Made by a program: the position numbers and the translations under genes. The notes below the pieces were generated by a model. The model did not search any database. It had not been told where the DNA came from and saw only the letters and a list, made by a program, of their open reading frames with translations. From Geosiphon pyriformis (taxonomy: Eukaryota; Glomeromycota; Glomeromycetes; Archaeosporales; Geosiphonaceae), in contig JAAOMT010000786.1 of NCBI GenBank assembly GCA_016748015.1, positions 764,157 to 828,156 on the forward strand: a stretch of 64,000 bases of DNA, read 5' to 3'. Of the stretch, positions 25,231-35,317 are shown one piece after another. Position 1 is the first letter of the stretch. The number at the start of each line of letters is the position of its first letter.

Positions 25231-26571
25231 TTGCAACATCAATTCCTTACTTCATCATGCTTATCACGTGGTCTTACTACTCTGCCTTAAACTAACTGGT
25301 AATTCTAAGGCCTTTATTCTTAAGAAATTTTAAAGAAAAGACAAACCACTCGATGAGAATGATAAAAGGTCAAGAACAATTTCATGGTCACAATTAAGCC
25401 AATATTCCTTCATAGCATTGAGATTCATTTACCAACTAAAATATTCAGAGTAATTGCCAAATACTTTTCTTTAGAGTTTTGTCAAACAGCAGACTTGGAA
25501 GATTCCAATCTCCCTTAGGCTTATTGAATGTTAACAAATCAAGATAAGGTTCCAGAGAGCAGAAATAGATGGGACACAATCGGGGTCAAGGCCAACATAA
25601 ACCGAACCTCCACTTTTGTAAAAGATAATTGAATAATCCATCCTATCCCGAAAGCATATTCCATTTAAAGACTCAGTTTCCAGCTGCTTGGGATCATTTT
25701 TCTTCGACCCCAAAATGGTCACCTTCCTGTTTCCAACTGGTATTTATTATGTTTCAGGAGATTGGGTGGAAAGCACATTTTAATTCCCAATATCCTGTAT
25801 TTTACAACATTCAGTCCATGCAGGGGATGTATCCCAAATGAAGAGCCAACGCATTGAAAAGTAAAATCAATGCAAGAATTGAATCAGTCCTCCTAGGAGT
25901 TCCACAATAAAAGTTAAATATTCCAAAATAAATAAATATTTTAATCGCCAAAAATCTCGCAAAATAAAGTTTAACAAAAATTACCTAAAGCAGTGGCATT
26001 AGTAAATAAGAGTATTAAATGATGGTTGAAGAATGACCCATCGAAATTAACTTACTTTTATGAAATTTAGTAACTTGCACTAAACGGTGACAATATAAAA
26101 AAAATTATATTCTAAGGCTCCAAAGTAAGGTTATCATAAGAGACTGCGGGAGGAGTGACCCCATCAAGTAACTCTGATTTCCCGAGCTAATATGCAGTTA
26201 TAGCGGTACATTTCGGCTGTCGATAGGAGTTTATTGTCTATAGAAACCATGAGTGATAGATCCCAAGTTGAACTCTTTTCTCTTTGAACAAAAAAATTAT
26301 TGCGTCAGTAACCAGATGCGGGATCGAATTATGGGTAAAAATTCAGAAGCAAAGCAATTTAAATATTTTCAACCAATCAATAACTTTTAGGCTGATATTT
26401 TTGATAAGCTTGTACATAAAAAAACACGTGTAAAATTCTAAATTTGGGAAATACTAAATGATAAACAATAATTGGATAGACACGTCAATCACCAATCACA
26501 GAAATTAATGCTAGTATGTTAGAGCCTCTTGAAAACTTTCAGTTTTGATTCTGAAGATACTTGTGAAAAAT
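25231..26571. other. Non-repetitive intergenic region, no convincing gene
   Basis: Base composition is gene-like from about 25240 to 26330, but frames are short. A minus-strand piece at 25531-25722 (GSVYVGLDPDCVPSI) is open without a recognised domain and could be an exon or relic. The last 250 bases are the upstream region of the methyltransferase gene. Confidence 0.35.
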
Positions 26572-28234
26572 ATGGAACTTTTGAATAGCGACCTTAATGA
26601 AGTTATCATGATAGATGATGAGAAAGAAGAAGAAGAAGAAGAGAATGAATTTGAAGTAGATATTAAAAAATATTTTGAGTGTTTTTTTTGAAAAATTATA
26701 ACAAAGCTTAATAGTTTAAAGTTTAACTGAAATGTTTACATATAAAATTTTTTATAAAAAGGTTGAAAAAATACTTAATAAAAGGCTTCATAAGGTGAGT
26801 TTCAAAAAAACTAACTTTTCCATTCTTTAATTTCTTTAAAAAAACGCGTTTTTTTTAAAGAAATTAAAGAATGGAGAATAAAACTTTTATAATATTTATT
26901 CATTGATTTTATTTTATTTTATTTTTTGGTTTTAATTTTTAATTTTTTTTATACTTAATTTTTTTTTTTTTTTTAAGGGACAAACAGAATATTTACTTAA
27001 ATGGAAAGGTTATGATGACAAAGATAATACATGGTTAGAATAAAAATTCATATTTTTTAAAACAAAAATTGGCAAGTATATTTTTTTAATTAATATTTTG
27101 AAATAATTTTTTTAGGGAGCCAGCAATAAATCTTAATTGTCATGATTTGATACAAAAATATGAAAATTCTTTGACATCCAAGCGTCAAGTTTCGATAAAA
27201 AATGGCAGAAAAAGGGTACAGAAAAGTTTTGAACCATGTATAGAGGTTCAATGTATATCAAATTCTTTTTTAAAAAAATATAATATTGAAATTTATCTAT
27301 CCTAAAAAAGATTGCTACTAAGACGATCTCGGAAAAAAAGCCGGCAAATATAATACATTTTGAAAAATTATTGGAATCTGATAAAGATCCAGGTCGTCTC
27401 ACTGTTGTAAATGAACTGGATAATGATGGACCACCTGAAGATTTTACTTATCTTCAAGAATATCTCTATTCTCCTGACGTTCCAAGACCTGATTCAGGAT
27501 TTCTTATTGGTTGTGGATGTTCATCAGAAGGATGCAAAAAGAACTCTAGTCGAAGAAAAAATGGAAATGGAAATACTTTATGCACTTGTTTAACCAACAA
27601 TGATGAAGATGGCAATGAGTTTTATGATGAAAAAGGACGAGTGAAAATTCCCCGTGGTCAAATGATCTTTGAATGTAATTCAGCTTGTAAATGCGGTCCT
27701 GAATGTCCAAATCGAGTTGCTCAAAAAGGTCGAACTGTTGATCTTGAAATCTTTAAGACACCTGACAAAGGATGGGGAGTTCGTGCCATGCAATATATTT
27801 ATGCCAACACTTTTGTGAGTGTTTATTGTGGGGAGTTGATTACAGCTGCTGAAGCAAGTCGACGAGGTGATAAATACGATCGAATTGGTCGAACTTATTT
27901 GTTTGATCTAGACTTTGCAGATGAACATACCAATCAGGATACCGATTTTTTCACTGTTGATGGCTACAACTATGGAAATGTATCACATTTTTTCAATCAT
28001 AGCTGCGACCCAAATATGTGGGTATATCCTGTAGTGATTGATAATCCAAATATTTTACAACATCATTTGGCATTTTTCACTCGTCGTCCAGTAAGGAAGT
28101 ATGAAGAATTGACCTTTGATTATTTAGGATGTAAAGATGAAGACTCTGAAGAAATGATGGATGAGAAATATAAGCAACAGTTAAAAGATTGTAAATGCCA
28201 CGCAATAAATTGCAGGGGTAAAGTGAGAATATAA
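26572..28234 (+). CDS. Chromodomain-SET histone H3K9 methyltransferase (Clr4/SUV39 type)
   Basis: Five exons: 26572-26655, 26762-26794 (only 33 nt), 26978-27033, 27116-27245 and 27311-28234, giving 408 residues. Splicing joins EFE to VEKILNKRL and DNTW to EPAINLNCHDLIQKYE, which rebuilds a complete chromodomain (about residues 28-75). The last exon has a Cys-rich pre-SET (GCGCSSEGC, CKCGPECPNR), a SET domain with GWGVRA, HFFNHSCDPN and ELTFDY, and a post-SET CKCHAINCRG. SUV39/Clr4 enzymes add methyl groups to H3 lysine 9, bind that mark through the chromodomain and build heterochromatin. All catalytic and zinc motifs appear intact. The donor of intron 4 is uncertain: GTTCAA at 27246 (used here) or GTACAG at 27216 both keep frame. 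Confidence 0.92.
26820..26874. repeat. Near-perfect palindrome inside intron 2 of the methyltransferase gene
   Basis: Arms of about 27 bp (CCATTCTTTAATTTCTTT + A-run, and its complement) meet at ACGCGT. They differ only by one A/T in the homopolymer. Transcribed, it would form a long hairpin in the 183-nt intron 26795-26977. Confidence 0.9.
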
Positions 28235-28537
28235 AAGCAGGGAAATCTTGATTTAACATTTATTTTTTAATTAATTCAAAGAGAACATTTTTCATTCATG
28301 TTTTTAACCAGTCAATTTTTTTCTTCTCTTTTTCTTCTCTTTTCAAAAATTTATTTGTTTTGATCTTTTATACAATTAATTTTATCATAATTTGGCAGAA
28401 CTTTTTTAAGCCAATAGTATATATATTAAAAAATAAATAAGATAATTTTTATTGACAGATTTAAAAAACAAGAAGAAAAAAAGCTTTTGTTATTATATTT
28501 TTTTGATAAATAATATATATAATATAATTTAAATATT

Positions 28538-28579
<42 letters not shown>

Positions 28580-28771
28580 TTTTTATAAAGTTATAAATTT
28601 TTTTTACATTTAATTTATGTATAATAAATTTTTTTAAAAATAATTAACATAACATAATATTTGTAAATTGTTTTTATTGAGAATAATTATTGTTTAAATT
28701 TATTTAATCATGTAATATAATATAATAAAACAAATTTTTTTGTTAAATATAATTAAATTGATTTTATATTA

Positions 28772-28811
<40 letters not shown>

Positions 28812-29028
28812 GAAAAAAAAAAAGAAAAAAAAAAGAAGAAAAAGAAGAAGAATAATAAAGTTAAAAAGAAAAGTTTTTAATTAAGAATGTACAAAAAATA
28901 TATATATATATATAAGAAAAATAAAAAGAAAAAAAGAAAAAGAAAAAAGAAACTATGTAGTTACATGTTTCAAAAATTATCAATTAAAATTAAAACTTTA
29001 AAAATTCATTTTAAAACGATTGATCGCT
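28235..29028. other. 3' flank of the methyltransferase gene with microsatellites
   Basis: AT-rich, with (TAA)n at 28541-28579 and 28775-28811, a purine-rich run of A and G at 28811-28960, and a short (AT)n at 28898. No gene seen. Confidence 0.6.
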
Positions 29029-29266
29029 AATACTTTAATAAATTACTTAATATATTTTAATATACGTAAATAAATTACTTAATACTTTAATAAATTACTT
29101 AATATATTTTAATATACGTAAATAAATTACTTAATACTTTAATAAATTACTTAATATATTTTAATATACGTAAATAAATTACTTAATACTTTAATAAATT
29201 ACTTAATATATTTTAATATACTTAAATAAATTACTTAATATTTTAATAAATTACTTAATATACTTA

Positions 29267-29268
<2 letters not shown>
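29029..29268. repeat. 52-bp tandem array, about 4.6 copies
   Basis: Units begin at 29029, 29081, 29133, 29185 and 29237 with AATACTTTAATAAATTACTT. The first three are nearly identical, the fourth has CTTAAA for CGTAAA, and the fifth is partial. A (TAA)n run follows at 29269-29306, and (TTA)n lies at about 29447-29475. Confidence 0.9.
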
Positions 29269-29306
<38 letters not shown>

Positions 29307-29665
29307 CTTTTCAAACAAAAAAAGCATAAATAGTTATTTTTATTTACCAAAACACTCAGTCCATCATCATGATCATCATCATCATCTACTAACCAAATAT
29401 CTTAAAAAATTTTTCACAACATAAAATTCTTTTAGAGTAACGGTTTATTGTTATTATTATTATTATTATTATTAATTATGTTAGAAAGTTGGGTCACAAT
29501 CATTAAATAAGTTTTTTGGATTGTTGATATTTTACGAATATAAAGCTTTGTCACAGAGTTAAAAATTACGGATATGATTATTGTCAAAGAAAATTCATAA
29601 TGGTACCCAACCCAATCCAAATCAACTCAAATCAAAAACATGTTTGTTTTAAACTTACTTTTTTT

Positions 29666-29696
<31 letters not shown>

Positions 29697-30399
29697 NNNN
29701 NNNNNNNNNNNNNNNNNNNNNNNNNNNNNNNNNNNNNNNNNNNNNNNNNNNNNNNNNNNNNNNNNNNNNNNNNNNNNNNNNNNNNNNNNNNNNNNNNNNN
29801 NNNNNNNNNNNNNNNNNNNNNNNNNNNNNNNNNNNNNNNNNNNNNNNNNNNNNNNNNNNNNNNNNNNNNNNNNNNNNNNNNNNNNNNNNNNNNNNNNNNN
29901 NNNNNNNNNNNNNNNNNNNNNNNNNNNNNNNNNNNNNNNNNNNNNNNNNNNNNNNNNNNNNNNNNNNNNNNNNNNNNNNNNNNNNNNNNNNNNNNNNNNN
30001 NNNNNNNNNNNNNNNNNNNNNNNNNNNNNNNNNNNNNNNNNNNNNNNNNNNNNNNNNNNNNNNNNNNNNNNNNNNNNNNNNNNNNNNNNNNNNNNNNNNN
30101 NNNNNNNNNNNNNNNNNNNNNNNNNNNNNNNNNNNNNNNNNNNNNNNNNNNNNNNNNNNNNNNNNNNNNNNNNNNNNNNNNNNNNNNNNNNNNNNNNNNN
30201 NNNNNNNNNNNNNNNNNNNNNNNNNNNNNNNNNNNNNNNNNNNNNNNNNNNNNNNNNNNNNNNNNNNNNNNNNNNNNNNNNNNNNNNNNNNNNNNNNNNN
30301 NNNNNNNNNNNNNNNNNNNNNNNNNNNNNNNNNNNNNNNNNNNNNNNNNNNNNNNNNNNNNNNNNNNNNNNNNNNNNNNNNNNNNNNNNNNNNNNNNNN
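29697..30399. other. Assembly gap (703 N)
   Basis: Unsequenced bases flanked by a poly-A run on the left (about 29670-29696) and a poly-T run on the right (30400-30422). Homopolymers probably stopped the assembly. ORFs that cross it are artefacts. Confidence 0.98.
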
Positions 30400-30422
30400 T
30401 TTTTTTTTTTTTTTTTTTTTTT

Positions 30423-31150
30423 GATGGTTGAAAGAATATCAAATTTGGGATAACAAAGTTTAATGTTTCTTTTACACCACAATTTCTGACCATAACGTTA
30501 TATTGAGATTTGAAATATTTTATTAAAAATTTTCTTTTCAAATTTTTTAGTTCAATAACACGTTTTTTTCGACAAATCTAAAAAAAGAATTATCTTTTGT
30601 TTTCTGTACAACCTCCCTATTCTCATTATTTCTTATCCCCCGCATATTTTATGTGATTCAAGAAAAATTCAAAATAAATAAATAAATAAATAAAAAAAAG
30701 GATACCTTTAGATTGGTTAAATACTTTAGAAAACTTATATAAAATTGAACCATATCTTACAAAATTTCCGTTTGATTTGTTTTCATTTGAACGATGCAAG
30801 CACTCCTTAATATTATTTTTGCCTTTAGAGGAGTTTTCAAAAAAAAACCTTTCTCCTCGAGTCCATTTCATTAAATTATTGGTTAACTCTGCTTTTCATT
30901 TCAAAAAAATATATATTTCTGCACACGAAAGTAACTATTAATGGTTTTAGTATGTATAATGTACTGTATATATATATATATTTCCTTTTTTTTTTTTTTT
31001 TTGAAGAAAGGAGTAAAGGAAAAGTCAAGGAATCTTCCGAAAGGATGTCATACCATTGAGTATTTGCATGTTTCTTAATAGAATAATGGGAAATAATGAA
31101 AAACAACGTATTTGACATTAAAATTATATTTCTTGTTTAATTTAATTTAA

Positions 31151-31182
<32 letters not shown>

Positions 31183-31663
31183 AATCAGTGATACACACAT
31201 TCAATATCATATTAAAATAATAATAAAAATAAAAAATAATAGTTATCCACATAAAGAATAAGCTAAAGGAAAAAGAATACCAATTAAAAAAAAAAAAATC
31301 CAAAAAAAAAAAAAAGAAAAGACAAACAAATCCCAAACGAAAAGTGACACTGTGTTCAAATATTGCGCACTTGCCAAAATTAGCAATTATTTAACTAGTT
31401 CATATATTGTGTGTTGCCAAAATCAAGAGCAACCAAAAAAAACTCGAACCTGCTTCTGACCTCCTTTGGACCAATTATACTTATAAATTAGACATAAATT
31501 CGCCAACAAAAAAAAAAAACGAAACTCAACGCCTCTTTTTCTTCAACCATCATATTCATAATCATCATCATTCATCACCATCATCGAAATTTATTATCGT
31601 CATTTGTGATATTGTGTTTTTAAAACTTTGTTGGAAAACTTTCTAATCCAAAGAAACCAAACC

Positions 31664-31700
<37 letters not shown>

Positions 31701-31739
31701 ATTCCTAAACTCAATCGCCCTTCTTATCAATATTAAAAT
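30423..31739. other. Upstream region of the Ral gene, simple repeats, no gene
   Basis: Contains (AAAT)n near 30675, (AT)n at 30965 and 31150, A-runs at 31288-31320, CAT/CAC-rich sequence near 31555-31585 and (TTA)n at about 31667-31700. Composition becomes gene-like from 31340, so the promoter and 5' UTR of the GTPase gene are probably at 31340-31739. Confidence 0.45.
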
Positions 31740-32700
31740 ATGCGTAAGAAAGTAAAGCAAGATCTTCCGCTTCATAAAGTAATCATGGTCGGCTCGGGTG
31801 GTGTTGGAAAGTCAGCGTTGACTTTGCAGTACATGTATGGTGACTTTGTTGAAGAATATGACCCCACCAAGGCTGACTCTTACCGTAAAAAGGTGGCCTT
31901 GGACGGACAAGAGTGTCAAATCGATATCTTGGATACTGCTGGTCAAGAGGAATATGCTGCTGTATCTTTTTTTTTCTAATTCTTTTGTTTCGATGACTAT
32001 TTTTGGAAATTATTCAACCCATAGAGTATCAATGAACCTTGTGAGATTTCTTAAACTTGGCCTATTGTTATACTTCAGTTACCCATTCTTTTAACCAAAA
32101 CCAAAAACTTCCTTAACTCTATATATTGACCTCTATGTACAGATTCGTGATAATTATTATCGCTCAGGTGAAGGCTTCCTGTGTGTCTTTTCTATCTGTG
32201 AACACGAATCCTTTCTACATACACAGGACTTTCGAGATCAGATCTCGAGAGTACTCGATGATGAAAGCGTATGTAAAAAAGTAAAAACAACCCCAATTCT
32301 CCCTTTCTCTCTATTGTTATTTGCTTTTTTCCTTTTCATAACCAGGCGCAACCTTTAACACAGCTAAAGAAATGTTTGCCAGATGGGATATTCATTTTAT
32401 AAATCTTAAATGATCTTTATTTTCCATTCTTCCCACTTGGAAACACCTGTTCGTTTCTCACAGATTCCGTTCATCCTAGTTGGCAATAAATCTGATTTAG
32501 CGGGAATTCGTAAGGTGACCAAAGAAGAAGCACAACAGAAAGCAAATGAATGGGGTTGTCCTTACATCGAAACTTCGGCAAAGACGCGACTCCATGTCGA
32601 TGATGTTTATACTGAATTAATGAGAAGGATTCGAGAACGAAAGGATGGTGCCAATGAAGAAATTAAAAAGATTAAAAGGGCTCGATGTGTGTGTTTGTAA
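31740..32700 (+). CDS. Ral-type Ras-family small GTPase
   Basis: Three exons: 31740-31961, 32143-32268 and 32464-32700, all phase 0, give 194 residues. All nucleotide-binding motifs are present: P-loop GSGGVGKS, switch [16 protein letters not shown], switch [15 protein letters not shown], then NKSD and ETSAK. The switch I string [10 protein letters not shown] and the exon 2 start [18 protein letters not shown] are characteristic of Ral rather than Ras or Rap/Rsr1. The C-terminus is basic and ends CVCL, a CAAX box whose final Leu predicts geranylgeranylation and membrane anchoring. Metazoan Ral controls exocyst-dependent secretion; the fungal role is inferred only. The ATG follows an AT-rich leader and is the only sensible start. 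Confidence 0.93.
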
Positions 32701-33699
32701 ATGGATTCCTGAACTTCCTTGAAAAGAAATGAGCTTGTCTCCTGTATCCAAACGAAAACTCATTGGTGAATTCGAATCTATTTGCGACTCTGTCGTGATG
32801 TCGCCAATATGGGTGTGGACTGCATTTTTGAGTTACCAGTTTTAAGTGTTCTTATATATATATACATATATATATATTTTTCAATGTAGCTTTCTTTGTA
32901 ACATATTATATTTCACAATACGAAAGGCACAAATTTGTGGACACTTTACATTTTTGGCGGTTTATGGAGGAAAATCAACAGGGTCTCCTAGATTTTTACC
33001 GGAGGATTTTTCGAAATTAGAATAATTTTTCAAAGGGATGATGTGAACCTCAACACCACCACCACCACCACCATCACCATTTTCATCAAACTCCCTCATC
33101 CTTATAATTTTTTAGTTTATTTTCTTCCCCTTTTTTTCTGGAGTACTTTAGATTTTCCTAATCATCTCGAGCATGACTTCTTTTGCCTTTTTCTTTTTAT
33201 GTCCTATTTTTCTACTGCTACCATTAATAAATATTACCCATTATACAACCTCCATATAGACTTGTACTTATACATAAATTTTCTACATTTTCATTTTCAT
33301 AATCTTTCACATCACCATCATCACCATCATCATCATCATCATCATCATCATCACATCATTTCAAACCATGTCATTTATCAGAAGTGTATTTGTTCTCGCA
33401 GAAAGAGAACGAAAGAATTGGGTCGACGAGAGGAAGGAGCGAGAAGATGGGAAATAAGCTAAATTAGCAAGTTTTGAATAAGTTTGGAAATCAAAAAATC
33501 CATGAATAAATCCACGTTACAATAATTCAATTTTAATCTGATCCTGAAAAGTTTATGAATCTTTTTCTAAATTCGTGCGGATTCAAACTAATGTCTTTTT
33601 CACAATCCTGATTTGAAATATATCAATACACAAGAATTGCCTCAATTTTTAGTGCATTTTTTAATGAAAAGATTTGCTTAATAATGTCTATCAATAAAA
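32701..33699. other. 3' flank of the Ral gene with (CAC)n and (CAT)n runs
   Basis: (CAC/CAT)n at 33052-33080 and 33309-33357. The 139-codon frame across them (33043-33462) is His/Phe-rich low-complexity sequence and not a credible gene. No other ORF is supported. Confidence 0.55.
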
Positions 33700-34035
33700 A
33701 TGCTAATCAGTTTTCTTCCCACCCCCCTCTTTCCTGAGCTAACTTCTCAAAATGCTGATACCACCATCTCTGGTACCAAGAAAGGTTACCTCTACGCCCT
33801 TGCCTCTAGTCCAAAGCAAAAAGAGGATCTCGAGCGACAAAAACAATTCCTCTCTCGATTTCCGACCTGTGAACTCCTTAGCGATATCGATCATGACTTA
33901 AGACCCTATTGGAACGAATAAGCTGCGGAATGGTCTCGGAAATTGTACTCCTGTCTACTAAAATCGACATCGCCAGTTTTATACCAAGAATTCCCATATC
34001 AGTTTCACAACAGGCTTGGATAAAAGACGCTAATG
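33700..34035 (+). pseudogene. IS607-type serine recombinase (TnpA) remnant
   Basis: Frame 1 gives KKGYLYALASSPKQKEDLER then QKQFLSRFPTCELLSDI, ending in TAA at 33919. This matches the N-terminus of IS607-family serine recombinases (Y-x-R-V-S-S-x-K-Q-x-x-D-L-x-R-Q ... L-x-S-D-I), with the SS dipeptide at 33805-33810 containing the nucleophile. The Arg before it is not retained (ALASS). After a frameshift, frame 0 continues with MVSEIVLLSTKIDIASF (33930 on), matching the next family block (V-K-E-I-V-V-A-H-K-D-R-L-x-R-F). The rest is missing, including any clear N-terminal MerR-type helix-turn-helix. Such enzymes cut and join transposon ends through a Ser-DNA intermediate. The family assignment is from motif recognition. 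Confidence 0.7.
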
Positions 34036-34139
34036 AACACGAAGACAAGAAACTCAAAAAAAGCTTCAATATGGGGCGAGCGCGAGTTCATGCGGACTGT
34101 TGTGTGTCTCGGAATGTTGCTTCGGGTATGCACGGCAAA

Positions 34140-35192
34140 GGGCTCGCGAATATTATTGATGAAACATTGATTTCTAGGGAAGAAGTAATTGAGCGTAATG
34201 CGAATCAACAAGGTCTATCAGTACACTATCTATTTCGATCACGAAAAGATCTACGACAGAAAATGTCAATTTGTGCACAGAATTCTTCGAAATCCACATG
34301 GAACCTTTTCTATTTCACTCATCTCCATAATCCGTCGGTGCTTACTACAAATCTTTATAAGCTTACCACAATTCTGGATAATGTCAAGGGTGCTTTGTTC
34401 TCTTTATTCCGAAAAAAAAAAGAGCCATAATAATAAGTGGCCCGTTCCTCACGAGATAATTTCGGATGGCAAGCTTACCTACTCTCGCAAAGCTAACGTG
34501 TGGAAGTTTGCCTCGGTATACGAGACGCAAAAACAGCTCCGCGAAACTCAAGCGGATGACTCTCTTCATGCGGTCTCCACTGATCCCGGCGTCCGTACAC
34601 CTTTTACATGACAATCCCACAACTCCGGCAGTTGCACACTTTGGACCTTCCGATTATTTCGATATTCCCACATTGATTAAAAGTCTCGGATGTGTAAGCT
34701 TCCCTAATTCCTCCGCCTTAATGATCAGACGTTGTCAAAAGCATTCGCCGAAAATTTTTTCGTGTAATCTTTCTTGTGTTGCGGTTCACCATGTCCGATA
34801 CTTCAAGAGGAGGAATAAAAATGGCATCGAATTTGCGGGTAAAAAATATAACTGATTTCCGGGGAATTTCACTTTTTCGGATGTATAACTTTTTCCCCGC
34901 ATCCGAAAAATTGCCTCATCGAGTCACCCGGCCATTTTATTCTTACATTTTGAGGAGGAAATTATTAACTTATCCTTTTGGGAGATGAGATCGTACAAGT
35001 ACTTGGAAATACGAACTATACATCCAATAGAATGTTCGCCAATCTTGCCTACCCCTTTCATGGGAGAGCATGATAGAGAGATGAAAACGACGCTCGGGGG
35101 ATTTTCCTCCGGGCATTGCTTGATGGGAGCCTTGGTCCTACAGTGTTCATGCGGGATGTATTATATTCCATCCGGCAAAAGAAAAACGATAT
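34140..35192 (+). pseudogene. Fanzor (eukaryotic TnpB-like RNA-guided nuclease) remnant
   Basis: Blocks in changing frames follow the order of a Fanzor/TnpB protein. VHYLFRSRKDLRQKMSI (about 34220-34270, frame 0) is followed by VPHEIISDGKLTYSRKANVW and TDPGVRTPFT (34582-34608, frame 1), the RuvC-I signature holding the first catalytic Asp; the next codon is TGA where Trp fits. Then come HFGPSDYF near 34640, GDEIVQVLGNTNYTS (about 34984-35025), and RDENDARGIFLRALLDG (35077-35130), the RuvC-III block D-R-D-x-N-x-A-R-x-I. Two in-frame stops (TGA TAG at 35071-35076) precede it, and the zinc-ribbon segment between YTS and RDEN is too short, so it is deleted. It lies directly after the recombinase remnant on the same strand, the IS607-Fanzor order. 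Confidence 0.72.
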
Positions 35193-35317
35193 AGTAATTT
35201 TAATCAAAATCATAACCATAATCATAATCATCTTATCTTTCAAATCATGTATTTAATTAATCTACAAATTATCACAAATAAAATATTAAATTTTCAAATG
35301 TCAATTTAAAAGTCCCC

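Noticed and set aside
26300-26340. GGGATCGAATT, considered as a tRNA B-box
   Set aside because: No matching A-box or cloverleaf could be built around it.
28541-29306. Evenly spaced repeats considered as a CRISPR-like array
   Set aside because: Units are contiguous tandem repeats without unique spacers, and the genome is eukaryotic.
29627-30541. Long ORFs of about 260-300 codons on both strands
   Set aside because: They consist mostly of unknown bases of the assembly gap plus homopolymers.
33043-33462. 139-codon ORF with a His run
   Set aside because: Produced by (CAC)n and (CAT)n microsatellites; no domain, and the translation is low-complexity.
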